DNA from: Pseudomonas fluorescens
GTDB lineage: Bacteria; Pseudomonadota; Gammaproteobacteria; Pseudomonadales; Pseudomonadaceae
Length of the DNA: 64,000 bases
Assembly (NCBI GenBank): GCA_902825215.1
Contig: LR782234.1
Coordinates: forward strand, 4,030,001 to 4,094,000
Direction: 5' to 3'
Below, piece after piece: positions 24,965 through 33,383 of the stretch. The notes beneath the pieces are model-generated. The model did not search any database. It saw only the letters and a list, made by a program, of their open reading frames with translations, and was not told the DNA's origin. The position numbers were made by a program, and so were the translations under genes. Numbering within the stretch: position 1 is the first letter of the stretch; each line of letters starts with the position of its first letter.

Positions 24965-26047
24965 TTAATAAGTGGGAGCGCGATACAGGTCGTAGGTCTG
25001 GCGAATCATCAACGCAGCGCTGAAACGCTCGCGGACGATGCTCCGGCCTTCGTTGCCGAGGTCGAGCAGGCGCGGTTTCTGGATGATCGTCAGCACATCG
25101 GCGAGTGCCTGGTGGTCGCCGCTGGGGAAGACGTAGCCGGACACTTCGTTGGTGACCAGTTCCGGCAGCGAGGTGCAATTGCTGGCAATCACCGGCAAGC
25201 CCATGGCCATGCCTTCCAGCGGCACCATGGCAAACCCTTCCCAGCGACTGGGCACGATCAGCGCATCGGCTTTTTGATACAACGCCTGCACTTCGCTTGG
25301 CGTTACCCATGGCAGGTATTCGACCGAGTCCATCGGCGGGCAATCCACCGAATCTTCGTTCACCGCACTGCCGACCACCGTCAGTTTGAGGTCCTTGCGC
25401 TGGACTTTGGCGAAGGCCTTGAGCAATACGTCGAAGCCTTTCTGATAATCGAGACGGCCGACGAACAGCAGATGAATCGGCTCGGTACCCGCGGCTTTCG
25501 GCGCGTCATCCTTGTGATGGATGCCGTTGTAGATCAGCTTCATGCGCTTGCGCTCGATGCCGAACCGCGCGGCTTTGTCGAGTTCGTACTGGCTGACGCA
25601 GATGATCACGTCGGTGACTTTTTGCAGCACCCGCTCGATCCACGCATAGACCTTTTGCTTGGTCGGCGAGCTTTCCATCAGGAACGAAAACGCGTGCGGG
25701 CAATAGACGATTTGCGGCTTGCGCCACGGTCGCAACAACACGCAGACACAGCGCCCGATCACCCCGGAAAACGTGCTGTGCAGATGCACCACATCGGGTT
25801 TTTCCTTGATCAGCACCTGGCTCAGCCGCCAGGCGAAACGCAACAGCGACGGCACGTTGCGGCCGCTGCGGGCGAAGGTGCGAATCTGCGGTGGCGCGAT
25901 GCCGTGCAGTTCTTTTTCCTGATCCTCGGGGACCAGATACACCAGCTCGTAGTTCGCCGCGTCGCCTTCGGGAGAAGCCGAAATCGTGCGGATCACCGTC
26001 GCGACGCCACCTTTGATCGTCTCTGCCACGTGCAGTATTTTCTTCAC
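24965..26047 (-). CDS. Glycosyltransferase family 4 protein
   Basis: The product is 360 aa with a GT-B fold. The N-terminus ILHVAETIKGGVATVIRTI has the acceptor-side glycine loop. The C-terminal half has FVGRLDYQKGFDVLLKAFAKV and the E-x7-E motif EGFAMVPLEGMAMGLPVIAS, typical of retaining GT4 enzymes. It would add a sugar to the lipid-linked first residue. It is the only clear glycosyltransferase in the locus besides the initiating WcaJ-like enzyme. Confidence 0.92.
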   Translation of the reverse strand: MKKILHVAETIKGGVATVIRTISASPEGDAANYELVYLVPEDQEKELHGIAPPQIRTFARSGRNVPSLLRFAWRLSQVLIKEKPDVVHLHSTFSGVIGRCVCVLLRPWRKPQIVYCPHAFSFLMESSPTKQKVYAWIERVLQKVTDVIICVSQYELDKAARFGIERKRMKLIYNGIHHKDDAPKAAGTEPIHLLFVGRLDYQKGFDVLLKAFAKVQRKDLKLTVVGSAVNEDSVDCPPMDSVEYLPWVTPSEVQALYQKADALIVPSRWEGFAMVPLEGMAMGLPVIASNCTSLPELVTNEVSGYVFPSGDHQALADVLTIIQKPRLLDLGNEGRSIVRERFSAALMIRQTYDLYRAPTY

Positions 26048-26087
26048 AACTCACCCACTTCAAACAGGAAAGGACAATCGCCAGATT

Positions 26088-28316
26088 TCAGGATTTGTCG
26101 GACGCGTATTCGTAGTTGTAATAGCCGTAGCCACCGTTGCCGTAGTAGCTGGCGGCACGCTTCTCGACGCCGTTGAACACCGCCCCTTTGAGCTCGATGC
26201 CGTTCTGCGCGAAACGGCGGATGGTCAGTTCGATTTCCTTCGCCGGGTTCACCCCGAAGCGCGTGACGATCAGGCTGATCCCGGCTTCACGGCCGACAAT
26301 CGCCGCGTCGGTGACCGCCAGCAGCGGCGGCGTATCGATGATCACCAGGTCGTAGCGCTCGCTCAGTTCCGCCAGCAGGTCGCGGAAATTGGCGTGCATC
26401 AACAGTTCGGAAGGATTCGGCGGGACCTGGCCGCGACTGATGAAATGCAGGTTGTCGACTTCGACGGTGTGGATCGCCTCATCAATGCTGCAACGCTTGA
26501 CCAGCAGGTCGGACAAGCCGTTGCTGATCGGCGTGTTGAGGGTTTTGTGCAGATGGCCCTTGCGCATGTCGGCATCGATCAGCACCACGCGCTGGCCGCT
26601 CAAGGCCATGACCGCCGCGAGGTTGGACGAGACGAAGGTCTTGCCGACCTGCGGGCTTGGTCCGGAAATCATGATGCGGTTGTTGGTCGAATCGAGCCCG
26701 GCGAAGTGCAGGCAGGTACGCAGGCTGCGAATCGATTCGATCGACAGGTCAGTCGGATTGCGCAGCGCCAGCAGATACGCCGGTTTGTCGACGCCGTCGC
26801 GGGCGCGCCCTTTTCGGCCGTCTTCCTCCTCTTGCAGCGCGCTATAAGGAATCGACGCGTACACCGGCAAACCTAGTTGCTCGATGGCCTCCGGACCTTC
26901 CAGCCCGCGGCTGAGCGATTTGCGCAGCAGCACCAGCGCGACGCCGACGAAGGCGCCAAGGAACGTGGCGATCAGCACGATCAGCGGCTTCTTCGGCTTG
27001 ACCGGGCTGGTGAGGTCGACATCGGCGGTATCGACCAGACGCACGTTACCCACCGCACCGGCGCGGACGATGTCCAGCTCCTGGGACTTATTGAGCAACT
27101 GCGTGTAGATCTGCGAGGCGACTTCGACGTCGCGGGTCAGGTTGAGCAGTTCCTGCTGGGTCGCCGGCAAGTCCTGGACTTTGCCTTCCAGCGACTTCTG
27201 TTGCTGGGTCAACTCGCCGATCTGGCTCATCAACGCGCGATAGGCCGGATGCTGTTTGGTGAACTTGCGATCGAGTTCCGCCTGCTGCATTTTCAGTTCG
27301 GAGATGCGCGTTTCCAGCGCCACCGACTGGCCCAGCACCGACTGGGTTTCCAGCGAGATATTCACGGTCTTGCCGTGGGTCTGATAGGCGTTCAGCGCAT
27401 CGCTGGCCTTGGCCAGATCACGCTTGACCTGCGGCAACTGACTTTGCAGAAACGCGAGACTCTGCGCCGCTTCCGCCGAGGTCCGACGCACGTTCTGCTC
27501 GACGTACAGCGCGGCGATCTTGTTGAGGATCTTTACCGCCTCAGCCGCATCGGAACTGGCCAGCGCCAGACGGATGATCCCCGACTCCTTGCCCTGCTCG
27601 GAAATATCCAGCGCGTCCTGATAGCCCTGAATGGTGACAATCCGCGGATTGCGCACCACTTCGAAGTTCGTACCGGGGTTGGCCGACAATTGTGTGATCA
27701 GGCCTTCGACGTCGTCCTGGGCGAACGCTTCACCAGCGCGGCCTTCGACCAGCAGGTTGTCGTTGTCATCGAACAGCTGGAAGCGTTGTTGCTCGCCGGC
27801 AATCAGCGTGAGTTTCTTGCCGAGCAATTCCTTGGGCAGAGTGAGCCGGGCGAATTCCAGGCGCTCGCCACCCCAGGCGTAGCTGTTCAGGCCGAAGCGC
27901 GGCGCGGCGACGCTGGTCTCGGTTTCGCCGCGAAAACGCCGGGCAAGAAAACCGCCAATCATCGGGAAGGTTTTCGGCGTGACGTCGATGTCCAGACGCA
28001 GGTCGTCGACGGTTTTGCCGATCACCGCGCGGGATTTGATGATGCCGATTTCGGTCACCGACGGCGATTGCCCACCGAGCATGCTGTTGAGGTCGGAGAA
28101 ACCGAGCATGTCGTTCTTTTTCGGCTCGACCTGCACCAGCGCGTTCGCCAGGTACACCGGCGTGGCCAATACCGCATAAGCCACGCCGGCGACCATGAAG
28201 GCGCCGGTCAATGCGCCGATCAACCACTTCTGATCGATCAGGCTGCCGAATATGCCGAGCAGATCAATACTGTCTTGATCATTGTCACGGGTGCCGATTA
28301 CTGACGGTAACTGCAT
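26088..28316 (-). CDS. Polysaccharide chain-length regulator and tyrosine autokinase (Wzc/Etk-type)
   Basis: The product is 742 aa, one-piece as in proteobacterial BY-kinases. The N-terminus has a Wzz domain with a membrane segment (LIGALTGAFMVAGVAYAVL) and a coiled-coil periplasmic part; a second helix is at about residue 440. The kinase domain has Walker A GPSPQVGKTFVSSNLA, Walker A' VVLIDADMRKG and Walker B DLVIIDTPP. The C-terminus carries a cluster of seven tyrosines within 15 residues for autophosphorylation. It controls polymerisation and export with the Wza-type channel and the phosphatase encoded just upstream. Confidence 0.95.
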   Translation of the reverse strand: MQLPSVIGTRDNDQDSIDLLGIFGSLIDQKWLIGALTGAFMVAGVAYAVLATPVYLANALVQVEPKKNDMLGFSDLNSMLGGQSPSVTEIGIIKSRAVIGKTVDDLRLDIDVTPKTFPMIGGFLARRFRGETETSVAAPRFGLNSYAWGGERLEFARLTLPKELLGKKLTLIAGEQQRFQLFDDNDNLLVEGRAGEAFAQDDVEGLITQLSANPGTNFEVVRNPRIVTIQGYQDALDISEQGKESGIIRLALASSDAAEAVKILNKIAALYVEQNVRRTSAEAAQSLAFLQSQLPQVKRDLAKASDALNAYQTHGKTVNISLETQSVLGQSVALETRISELKMQQAELDRKFTKQHPAYRALMSQIGELTQQQKSLEGKVQDLPATQQELLNLTRDVEVASQIYTQLLNKSQELDIVRAGAVGNVRLVDTADVDLTSPVKPKKPLIVLIATFLGAFVGVALVLLRKSLSRGLEGPEAIEQLGLPVYASIPYSALQEEEDGRKGRARDGVDKPAYLLALRNPTDLSIESIRSLRTCLHFAGLDSTNNRIMISGPSPQVGKTFVSSNLAAVMALSGQRVVLIDADMRKGHLHKTLNTPISNGLSDLLVKRCSIDEAIHTVEVDNLHFISRGQVPPNPSELLMHANFRDLLAELSERYDLVIIDTPPLLAVTDAAIVGREAGISLIVTRFGVNPAKEIELTIRRFAQNGIELKGAVFNGVEKRAASYYGNGGYGYYNYEYASDKS

Positions 28317-28355
28317 AAGTCTGTTCTTACCATTGACTGTTCTGAAGAATATGGG

Positions 28356-28796
28356 TCATTGCCCGAGGCGCTTTGCCCATGAACTAACTGCGTCTTCAAT
28401 CAATGCGTGAGCATGAATAAAAGCGGCCTTGCCTTGACGATACGGATCCTGTATTTCGCGCTCGCTTTGCCACTTGCCAAGCAGAAACACTTTGCCCCTG
28501 GCATGCGAGGCAATCTTCAGTACTTGATTGACGTGCTGTTTTTCCATGACCAGGATCAGGTCCGAGTCATTGACGATATCTGCGGTCAGTTGCCGTGCCT
28601 TGAAACTCTCTGCGCTGTGCCCGTGCTCTTCGAGAACCTGCCGCGCAGACGCCTCGACGCCTTCGCCAACCCGTGCCGAGAGGCCTGCGGAGGCCACGGA
28701 GATGGCCGAGGAACCCAGCGCATTGCGCAACAACAGTTCTGCCGTCGGACTCCGGCAAATATTGCCCACGCAGACAACGAGGATCTTTTTGAACAA
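28356..28796 (-). CDS. Low-molecular-weight protein tyrosine phosphatase (Wzb/Etp-type)
   Basis: The product is 146 aa if started at the TTG at 28796, giving MFKKILVVCVGNICRSPTAE, closely like E. coli Wzb; AGGA lies 10 bases upstream. An ATG at 28844 would add 16 residues and has a GAGG, so the start is uncertain. The catalytic P-loop CVGNICRS and the general-acid DPYRQG are intact. It removes phosphate from the tyrosine cluster of the adjacent kinase. It is the first gene of the minus-strand transcription unit running to about 19081. Confidence 0.93.
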   Translation of the reverse strand: MFKKILVVCVGNICRSPTAELLLRNALGSSAISVASAGLSARVGEGVEASARQVLEEHGHSAESFKARQLTADIVNDSDLILVMEKQHVNQVLKIASHARGKVFLLGKWQSEREIQDPYRQGKAAFIHAHALIEDAVSSWAKRLGQ

Positions 28797-28844
28797 GGTT
28801 TTACTTTCCTGTGTAATGTCAAACGGCCAATATCCCGAGAGCAT

Positions 28845-29090
28845 TCGATTGAACCCTCAAGATCTTTCTGCACTCGGAAATAGATTCGCCCTGTTAGTCC
28901 CGAAGTATTAAGTACCACAGCGTTTAAAAGCGCCCCAACCACAATTAGCGGACTAAAAATAACTGTGATTTTCGAGCGTTTGTTTTCTGACAAAAAATAA
29001 CATTCGTGCACTAAGTGCCAGCACTCCGTTCGAAAACTCAGTAACACGATGATCAATTCGCAGTTGTCATTTCTCTTCGGGAGAGCAGAC
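28845..29090. promoter_or_regulatory. Divergent promoter region between the phosphatase and glycosidase genes
   Basis: This AT-rich non-coding stretch holds two copies of the recurrent motif: GACTAAAAATAAC at 28951-28963 and GACAAAAAATAAC at 28989-29001, 38 bases apart start to start, in the same orientation. TGTTAGT is at 28892. Promoters for the large minus-strand unit and for the plus-strand glycosidase must lie here. Confidence 0.5.
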
Positions 29091-30047
29091 ATGAAAACCA
29101 CCCGTCTCCAACGCGCCGGCGCCTTGACCCTGATGCTGCTGGGCGCGACCACTCAGGCTCAGGCCAGCGAACTGTTTCCCAACCTGCCAACGAGGACCAT
29201 TGGCGTTCAGGTAAAAATCCAGAGCTTCACCGCCGCTGATGCGGAGCAGATCAAAGCCGCCGGTTTCAGCTTCGTGCGCTTCGGCGTGTGGAGCGACAGC
29301 CTCAGCGCCAGGACTTATCAGCAACAAGTCAGCAACGCCTTCGCCGCCGCCAAGTCAGCCGGGCTGCCGGTGCTGCTGACCGTGCGTGCGATCAAGGCGC
29401 TGCCGGCCACCACGCCCGCCGAGCTGACGAGCGCCGGTGAAACCTTCGCCAAAGCCGTCAACGGCCTGCAGCAGTCGTACAGCAGCCAACTGGTGGCGAT
29501 CGAGCTGTGGAACGAGCCGGACCTGGAAACCTATTGGCCGACGCGCAATTTCTCCACGACCTTTGTGCCGTTCATGAGCGGCGTGTGCAAAACCCTGCAG
29601 GCACAACCACAGCTGACCCCGGTGGTCGGTTTTGGCTTCGCCCGGCCACCGAGCGCCGGTTCGGCGTCAACCACGGCGCTGAGCCGCATCGTCAGTGACT
29701 ACCCGCAGTGTCTGGACGCGGTGTCCTATCACCCTTACGGCATGACGGCGACGCAGATCAGCAATGCGCAGACGTTCATTCAACAGAATTTCAATCTGCC
29801 GGGGGTGATCAGTGAATGGGGAGTGTCGGCGCTCGCCTCGAACGGGGGTGTCGAGGGGCAGGCCAGCAAGATCAACGCATTCATCGCCGACGTTAAGCGG
29901 CTGAACATCCCGCTGACCTCCATTTATGAATGGCGAAACAGTGACACCGGCAGTAACGATCGCGAGAAGAACTTCGGCCTGCTGACCTCCGACGGTCAGC
30001 CGAAACCCGCGCGACTGTCGGTCGAAGCGCTGTTGAATGCCGAGTAA
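29091..30047 (+). CDS. Secreted clan-A glycoside hydrolase of the polysaccharide locus
   Basis: The product is 318 aa. A signal peptide ends near AQAS, and a TIM-barrel glycosidase follows. The acid/base Glu is in IELWNEPD and the nucleophile Glu in VISEWGVS, the strand-4 and strand-7 positions of clan A; VSYHPYG precedes the latter. Such periplasmic enzymes (compare PslG of P. aeruginosa) cut or edit the polymer made by their own cluster. I chose the ATG at 29091 for its GGGAGA and signal peptide. It is divergent from the phosphatase gene. Confidence 0.88.
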   Translation: MKTTRLQRAGALTLMLLGATTQAQASELFPNLPTRTIGVQVKIQSFTAADAEQIKAAGFSFVRFGVWSDSLSARTYQQQVSNAFAAAKSAGLPVLLTVRAIKALPATTPAELTSAGETFAKAVNGLQQSYSSQLVAIELWNEPDLETYWPTRNFSTTFVPFMSGVCKTLQAQPQLTPVVGFGFARPPSAGSASTTALSRIVSDYPQCLDAVSYHPYGMTATQISNAQTFIQQNFNLPGVISEWGVSALASNGGVEGQASKINAFIADVKRLNIPLTSIYEWRNSDTGSNDREKNFGLLTSDGQPKPARLSVEALLNAE

Positions 30048-30054
30048 GCCTTGG

Positions 30055-30086
30055 GCGACCGATCTGTTCGCAGGTCGGTTGCTTTG
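30055..30086 (+). terminator. Terminator-like hairpin with TTCG loop
   Basis: GCGACCGATCTG and CAGGTCGGTTGC form a 12-bp stem with two G-U pairs around a TTCG tetraloop, followed by TTTG, 8 bases after the glycosidase stop. The T-tract is short. Confidence 0.55.
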
Positions 30087-30249
30087 AACCTGTGCGCGGT
30101 TTTGGCATCGTATTCATCGGTACCACGCCCCGCCATTCAAACAATCGTTTTCAGGTTGTTGCCGCAGGGGCCATCGAGACACGCAACCGCCCTTGAGTGG
30201 CTGTCAGCGCTCGGGTAATGTCACCAGACCCACAGGACAGAGCACGCCC

Positions 30250-31176
30250 ATGACTTCCAAGCTGGAACAACTCAAACAATTCACCACCGTGGTTGCCGAC
30301 ACCGGCGACTTCGAAGCGATCGCCCGGGTCAAACCGGTCGACGCCACCACCAACCCTTCCCTGCTGCTCAAAGCGGCGGCCATTCCGGCCTACGCCGAGC
30401 TGCTCAACGCCTGCGTCAGCGATTGCAAGGGCGATGTCGGCCTGGCCAGCGACCGCTTCGGCGTTGCCGTAGGCCAGGAAATCCTCAAGGTCATTCCGGG
30501 CCGTATCTCCACCGAAGTGGATGCACGCCTGTCGTTCGACAAGGATGCCGTGCTCAAACGCGCCCATCGCCTGATCGAGCTGTACGACAAGGCCGGCATC
30601 GGCCGCGACCGCGTGCTGATCAAGATCGCCTCGACCTGGGAAGGCATTCGCGCCGCTGAAGTGCTGGAAAAAGAAGGCATTCAGACCAACCTGACCCTGC
30701 TGTTCTCCTTCGCCCAGGCCGCCGCCTGCGCCGACGCTGGCGTGTTCCTGATTTCGCCGTTCGTGGGCCGCATCTACGACTGGTACAAGAAAGCCAACGG
30801 CAACGACTACACCGGCGCCGATGATCCGGGCGTGCAGTCGGTCACCCGCATCTACAACTACTACAAGGCCAATGACTACAAGACCGTGGTCATGGGCGCG
30901 AGCTTCCGCAACCTCAGCCAGATCGAACAACTGGCCGGTTGCGACCGCCTGACCATCAGCCCGGACCTGATCGACAAGCTGGCCGCCGACACCGGCAAGC
31001 TGGAGCGCAAACTGGCACCAGGCAACGCCGGCGAAGCGCGTCTGAGCCTCAACGAAGCGCAGTTCCGCTGGTTGTCCAACGAAGACGCGATGGCCACCGA
31101 GAAACTGGCTGAGGGCATTCGCCAGTTTGCCCGCGACCAGGAAAAGCTCGAGGCGCTGTTGCAGGCCAAGCTGTGA
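30250..31176 (+). CDS. tal: Transaldolase
   Basis: The product is 308 aa. Transaldolase exchanges three-carbon units between sedoheptulose-7-phosphate and glyceraldehyde-3-phosphate in the pentose phosphate pathway. The Schiff-base Lys is in VLIKIASTWEGI, and VDATTNPSLLLKAA marks the N-terminus. The ATG at 30250 has GGACAG upstream and gives the usual start. tal next to the RssC/RssB pair is the order I recall from P. aeruginosa. Confidence 0.96.
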   Translation: MTSKLEQLKQFTTVVADTGDFEAIARVKPVDATTNPSLLLKAAAIPAYAELLNACVSDCKGDVGLASDRFGVAVGQEILKVIPGRISTEVDARLSFDKDAVLKRAHRLIELYDKAGIGRDRVLIKIASTWEGIRAAEVLEKEGIQTNLTLLFSFAQAAACADAGVFLISPFVGRIYDWYKKANGNDYTGADDPGVQSVTRIYNYYKANDYKTVVMGASFRNLSQIEQLAGCDRLTISPDLIDKLAADTGKLERKLAPGNAGEARLSLNEAQFRWLSNEDAMATEKLAEGIRQFARDQEKLEALLQAKL

Positions 31177-31194
31177 ACTGAGATGGCGTAATGC

Positions 31195-31229
31195 AAAAAG
31201 GGCGAACCTGTGAGGGTTCGCCCTTTTTT
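31195..31229 (+). terminator. Rho-independent terminator after tal
   Basis: AAAAAGGGCGAACC and GGTTCGCCCTTTTT pair around a six-base loop, ending in a T-run, 18 bases after the tal stop. Confidence 0.9.
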
Positions 31230-31263
31230 ATGTCTGCCGGAAAATTTTCGTTGCTCTTGCGAC

Positions 31264-31344
31264 CGCTTTCGCGAGCAGGCTCGCTCCCACATGTGGATTT
31301 GTGGTCGACGCTGATCCAGTGTGGGAGCGAGCCTGCTCGCGAAG
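31264..31344. repeat. REP pair (outward arrangement)
   Basis: cgcgagcaggctcgctcccac on the left and its inverted copy on the right flank about 36 bases, between tal and the convergent rssC gene. The arm order is the reverse of the REPINs at 10843 and 35338. Confidence 0.83.
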
Positions 31345-31375
31345 AGGCCGGCCCAGACACCATCACTTCATCAGA

Positions 31376-31858
31376 TCAATGCCGCTCGAGGGCATTCACC
31401 AGGTCATGAAACGCTTCCCGATTGGAATCGTTCAGGCCCATGAGGATCTTGTGCGCTTCGAGCACCTTGATCCGCACCACTTCTTCGGACTGGTCCTGAT
31501 CCGGCAGATCGTCCAGGCACTCCGGGCATGGCACCGGGTGGTTGACGATGTTGAACACCTGCTCGAAACCCATCGACTGCAGCAGCCGGGTGATGTCTTC
31601 GTGGGTGGTGACGACGGTCGGCAACAGGCCGACCTTCTGCCGCGACAGGATCGACAGCTTGGCCAACAGGCCCAGCGTCGTGCTGTCGATGCTGCGGGTT
31701 TCGGTCAAATCGATCACGATCGCGCTGAAATTCAGCGCGGTGAAGATTTTCTCAATAGTCGCATCCAACGCCGAACACAGGGTCAGGCGAACTTCACCGA
31801 CGAACTTCAGGACGAAGGTGCCGTCCTGCTCGGCGAACTGGATTCTACCGGTACTCAT
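31376..31858 (-). CDS. rssC: STAS-domain anti-sigma-factor antagonist RssC
   Basis: The product is 160 aa. The STAS domain covers residues 1 to about 105. The likely phospho-acceptor Ser is in TRSIDSTTLGLLAK. A C-terminal extension has CPEC and a helix ending LVNALERH. In this family, phosphorylation by a kinase and removal by a PP2C phosphatase switch the protein between partners. Its stop-proximal neighbour is tal and its start abuts the rssB stop, so it is co-transcribed with its presumed phosphatase RssB. Confidence 0.85.
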   Translation of the reverse strand: MSTGRIQFAEQDGTFVLKFVGEVRLTLCSALDATIEKIFTALNFSAIVIDLTETRSIDSTTLGLLAKLSILSRQKVGLLPTVVTTHEDITRLLQSMGFEQVFNIVNHPVPCPECLDDLPDQDQSEEVVRIKVLEAHKILMGLNDSNREAFHDLVNALERH

Positions 31859-33039
31859 TAAAGATTCCTGCTCAACACCAACAGGGCGATATCATCCGGC
31901 ATCTCCCCTAGCGTGGCCAATCCAAACACTTGCCGCAGACCATCCAGGCTGCCGCCCGCCGACTTCACCCGTTGGGGCAAAGCGGCTTCTTTTTCTTTGA
32001 GCGTCGGTTCTGGCAAAAGGTCCAGAATGCCATCCGACATCAGCGTCAGGCTGAACGTCGGCGGCAGCTCAAGCACGTGGTCTTCGTAGGTGGCTTCATT
32101 GAACAGCCCCACCGGCAGACCACGGCCTTCGAGATAACGAACACTGTCAGGCGTGTACAACACAGGCAACGGCAGATGGCCGCCGATGCTATAGGTCAAC
32201 AAACCGGTCTCCTCGTCGATGACTCCACCGACCATTGTGACGTGTTTACCCAGCTTACAACTGATCAGCCCCCGGTTGATATGACCGAGCACTTCCGAAG
32301 GCTTGAATTCCGGCAAGGTGCCGTTGCGCTTGGATTCGAACAGCAAGCGCGTGGTCATGAACTTCAACAGCACGGTGACGAACGCCGAAGACGCGCCATG
32401 CCCGGAAACGTCCGCCAGATAAAACGCCACGCGGCGCTCGTCGACGCGGAAATAGTCGACGAAATCCCCCGACAGGTACAACGACGGGATGATCTGGTGG
32501 GCAAACTGAAACTCGTCAATGCTCCACGGGCTTTCCGGCAGCATGTTCATCTGCACCTGGCGGCCGGCGTTCTGGTCTTCCTGGAGCAGATTAAGGCTGG
32601 CCTCAAGCTCGCGGTTGGCCTTTTCCAGCTTCTCGCGGTAGCGCTGGTTTTCCAGCAGCAGGCGCGCACGATCCAGGGCTCGACGCACGGAATGCTCGAG
32701 CACCGCCAGATCTTCGAGAGGCTTGATCAGGTAATCCGCCGCGCCCAGGCGCAGGGCCTCGACCGCGTCGTTCATCACGCCGGCACCCGAGACGACGATC
32801 ACCGGCGTTTGCGGTGAGCGCTCGGTAACCTGACGAATCAGTTCGAGACCGCCCATCTGCGGCATGCGCAGATCGCAGATGACCAGGTCGGGCGTTTCTT
32901 GCTCGAATACCTGAAGACCCTGTTGACCGTTGCCGGCCTGCAGGACGCTGAAACCACTGTCTTCCAGATAGGCCGCGAGACTCGCGCGCACTACCTCGTC
33001 ATCATCGATAATCAGCAGCGTGGCACTGGTTTTTGGCAT
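31858..33039 (-). CDS. rssB: Response regulator with PP2C-type phosphatase output, RssB
   Basis: The product is 393 aa. Residues about 7-120 are a receiver with DDD, phospho-Asp in LVICDLRMPQMGG, and KPLE. A coiled coil (LLLENQRYREKLEKANRELEASL) links to a SpoIIE-type PP2C domain with YLSGDFVDYF, FYLADVSGHGASSA, ML/GG motifs and LMSDGILDL. The metal-binding Asp residues are present, so it should be an active phosphatase, probably acting on RssC. I chose the ATG at 33039, where the receiver begins; the frame is open further upstream. It overlaps the rssC start by one base. Confidence 0.88.
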   Translation of the reverse strand: MPKTSATLLIIDDDEVVRASLAAYLEDSGFSVLQAGNGQQGLQVFEQETPDLVICDLRMPQMGGLELIRQVTERSPQTPVIVVSGAGVMNDAVEALRLGAADYLIKPLEDLAVLEHSVRRALDRARLLLENQRYREKLEKANRELEASLNLLQEDQNAGRQVQMNMLPESPWSIDEFQFAHQIIPSLYLSGDFVDYFRVDERRVAFYLADVSGHGASSAFVTVLLKFMTTRLLFESKRNGTLPEFKPSEVLGHINRGLISCKLGKHVTMVGGVIDEETGLLTYSIGGHLPLPVLYTPDSVRYLEGRGLPVGLFNEATYEDHVLELPPTFSLTLMSDGILDLLPEPTLKEKEAALPQRVKSAGGSLDGLRQVFGLATLGEMPDDIALLVLSRNL

Positions 33040-33340
33040 GTGGGCAAACGGCGCCAGAATTAGGTTGGCGTAGGTGGCGAGGCCTCGGGCCCTGCGCAGA
33101 CTACTGGATTCGCTTTCTAGCCTCTCTGCTGCAGCGCTTTCAAGCATTTGCCTTGCACGCGGTTTTAAACAGAGGTGCCCTTCTAAGGCGCAGACGGTAC
33201 TCCCATCCGCAGAGCGTTTCAAGCGTGCGCCGATGGTCGCTTGACGACTTTGTTTGTCAAAGCACCGAGAGTTATAAGAACGGCCGGAAGCGTAACCGGA
33301 TGGAAGGTCGTCCTATCGGACCGAGCCTGCTTCACAGACA

Positions 33341-33365
33341 AAAAAGGCGACCCTGAGGTCGCCTT
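33341..33365 (-). terminator. Rho-independent terminator after mlaA
   Basis: On the minus strand AAGGCGACC and GGTCGCCTT pair around TCAG and are followed by a T-run. It lies 19 bases after the mlaA stop. Confidence 0.85.
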
Positions 33366-33383
33366 CCTGTTTACCGGCCGAAA

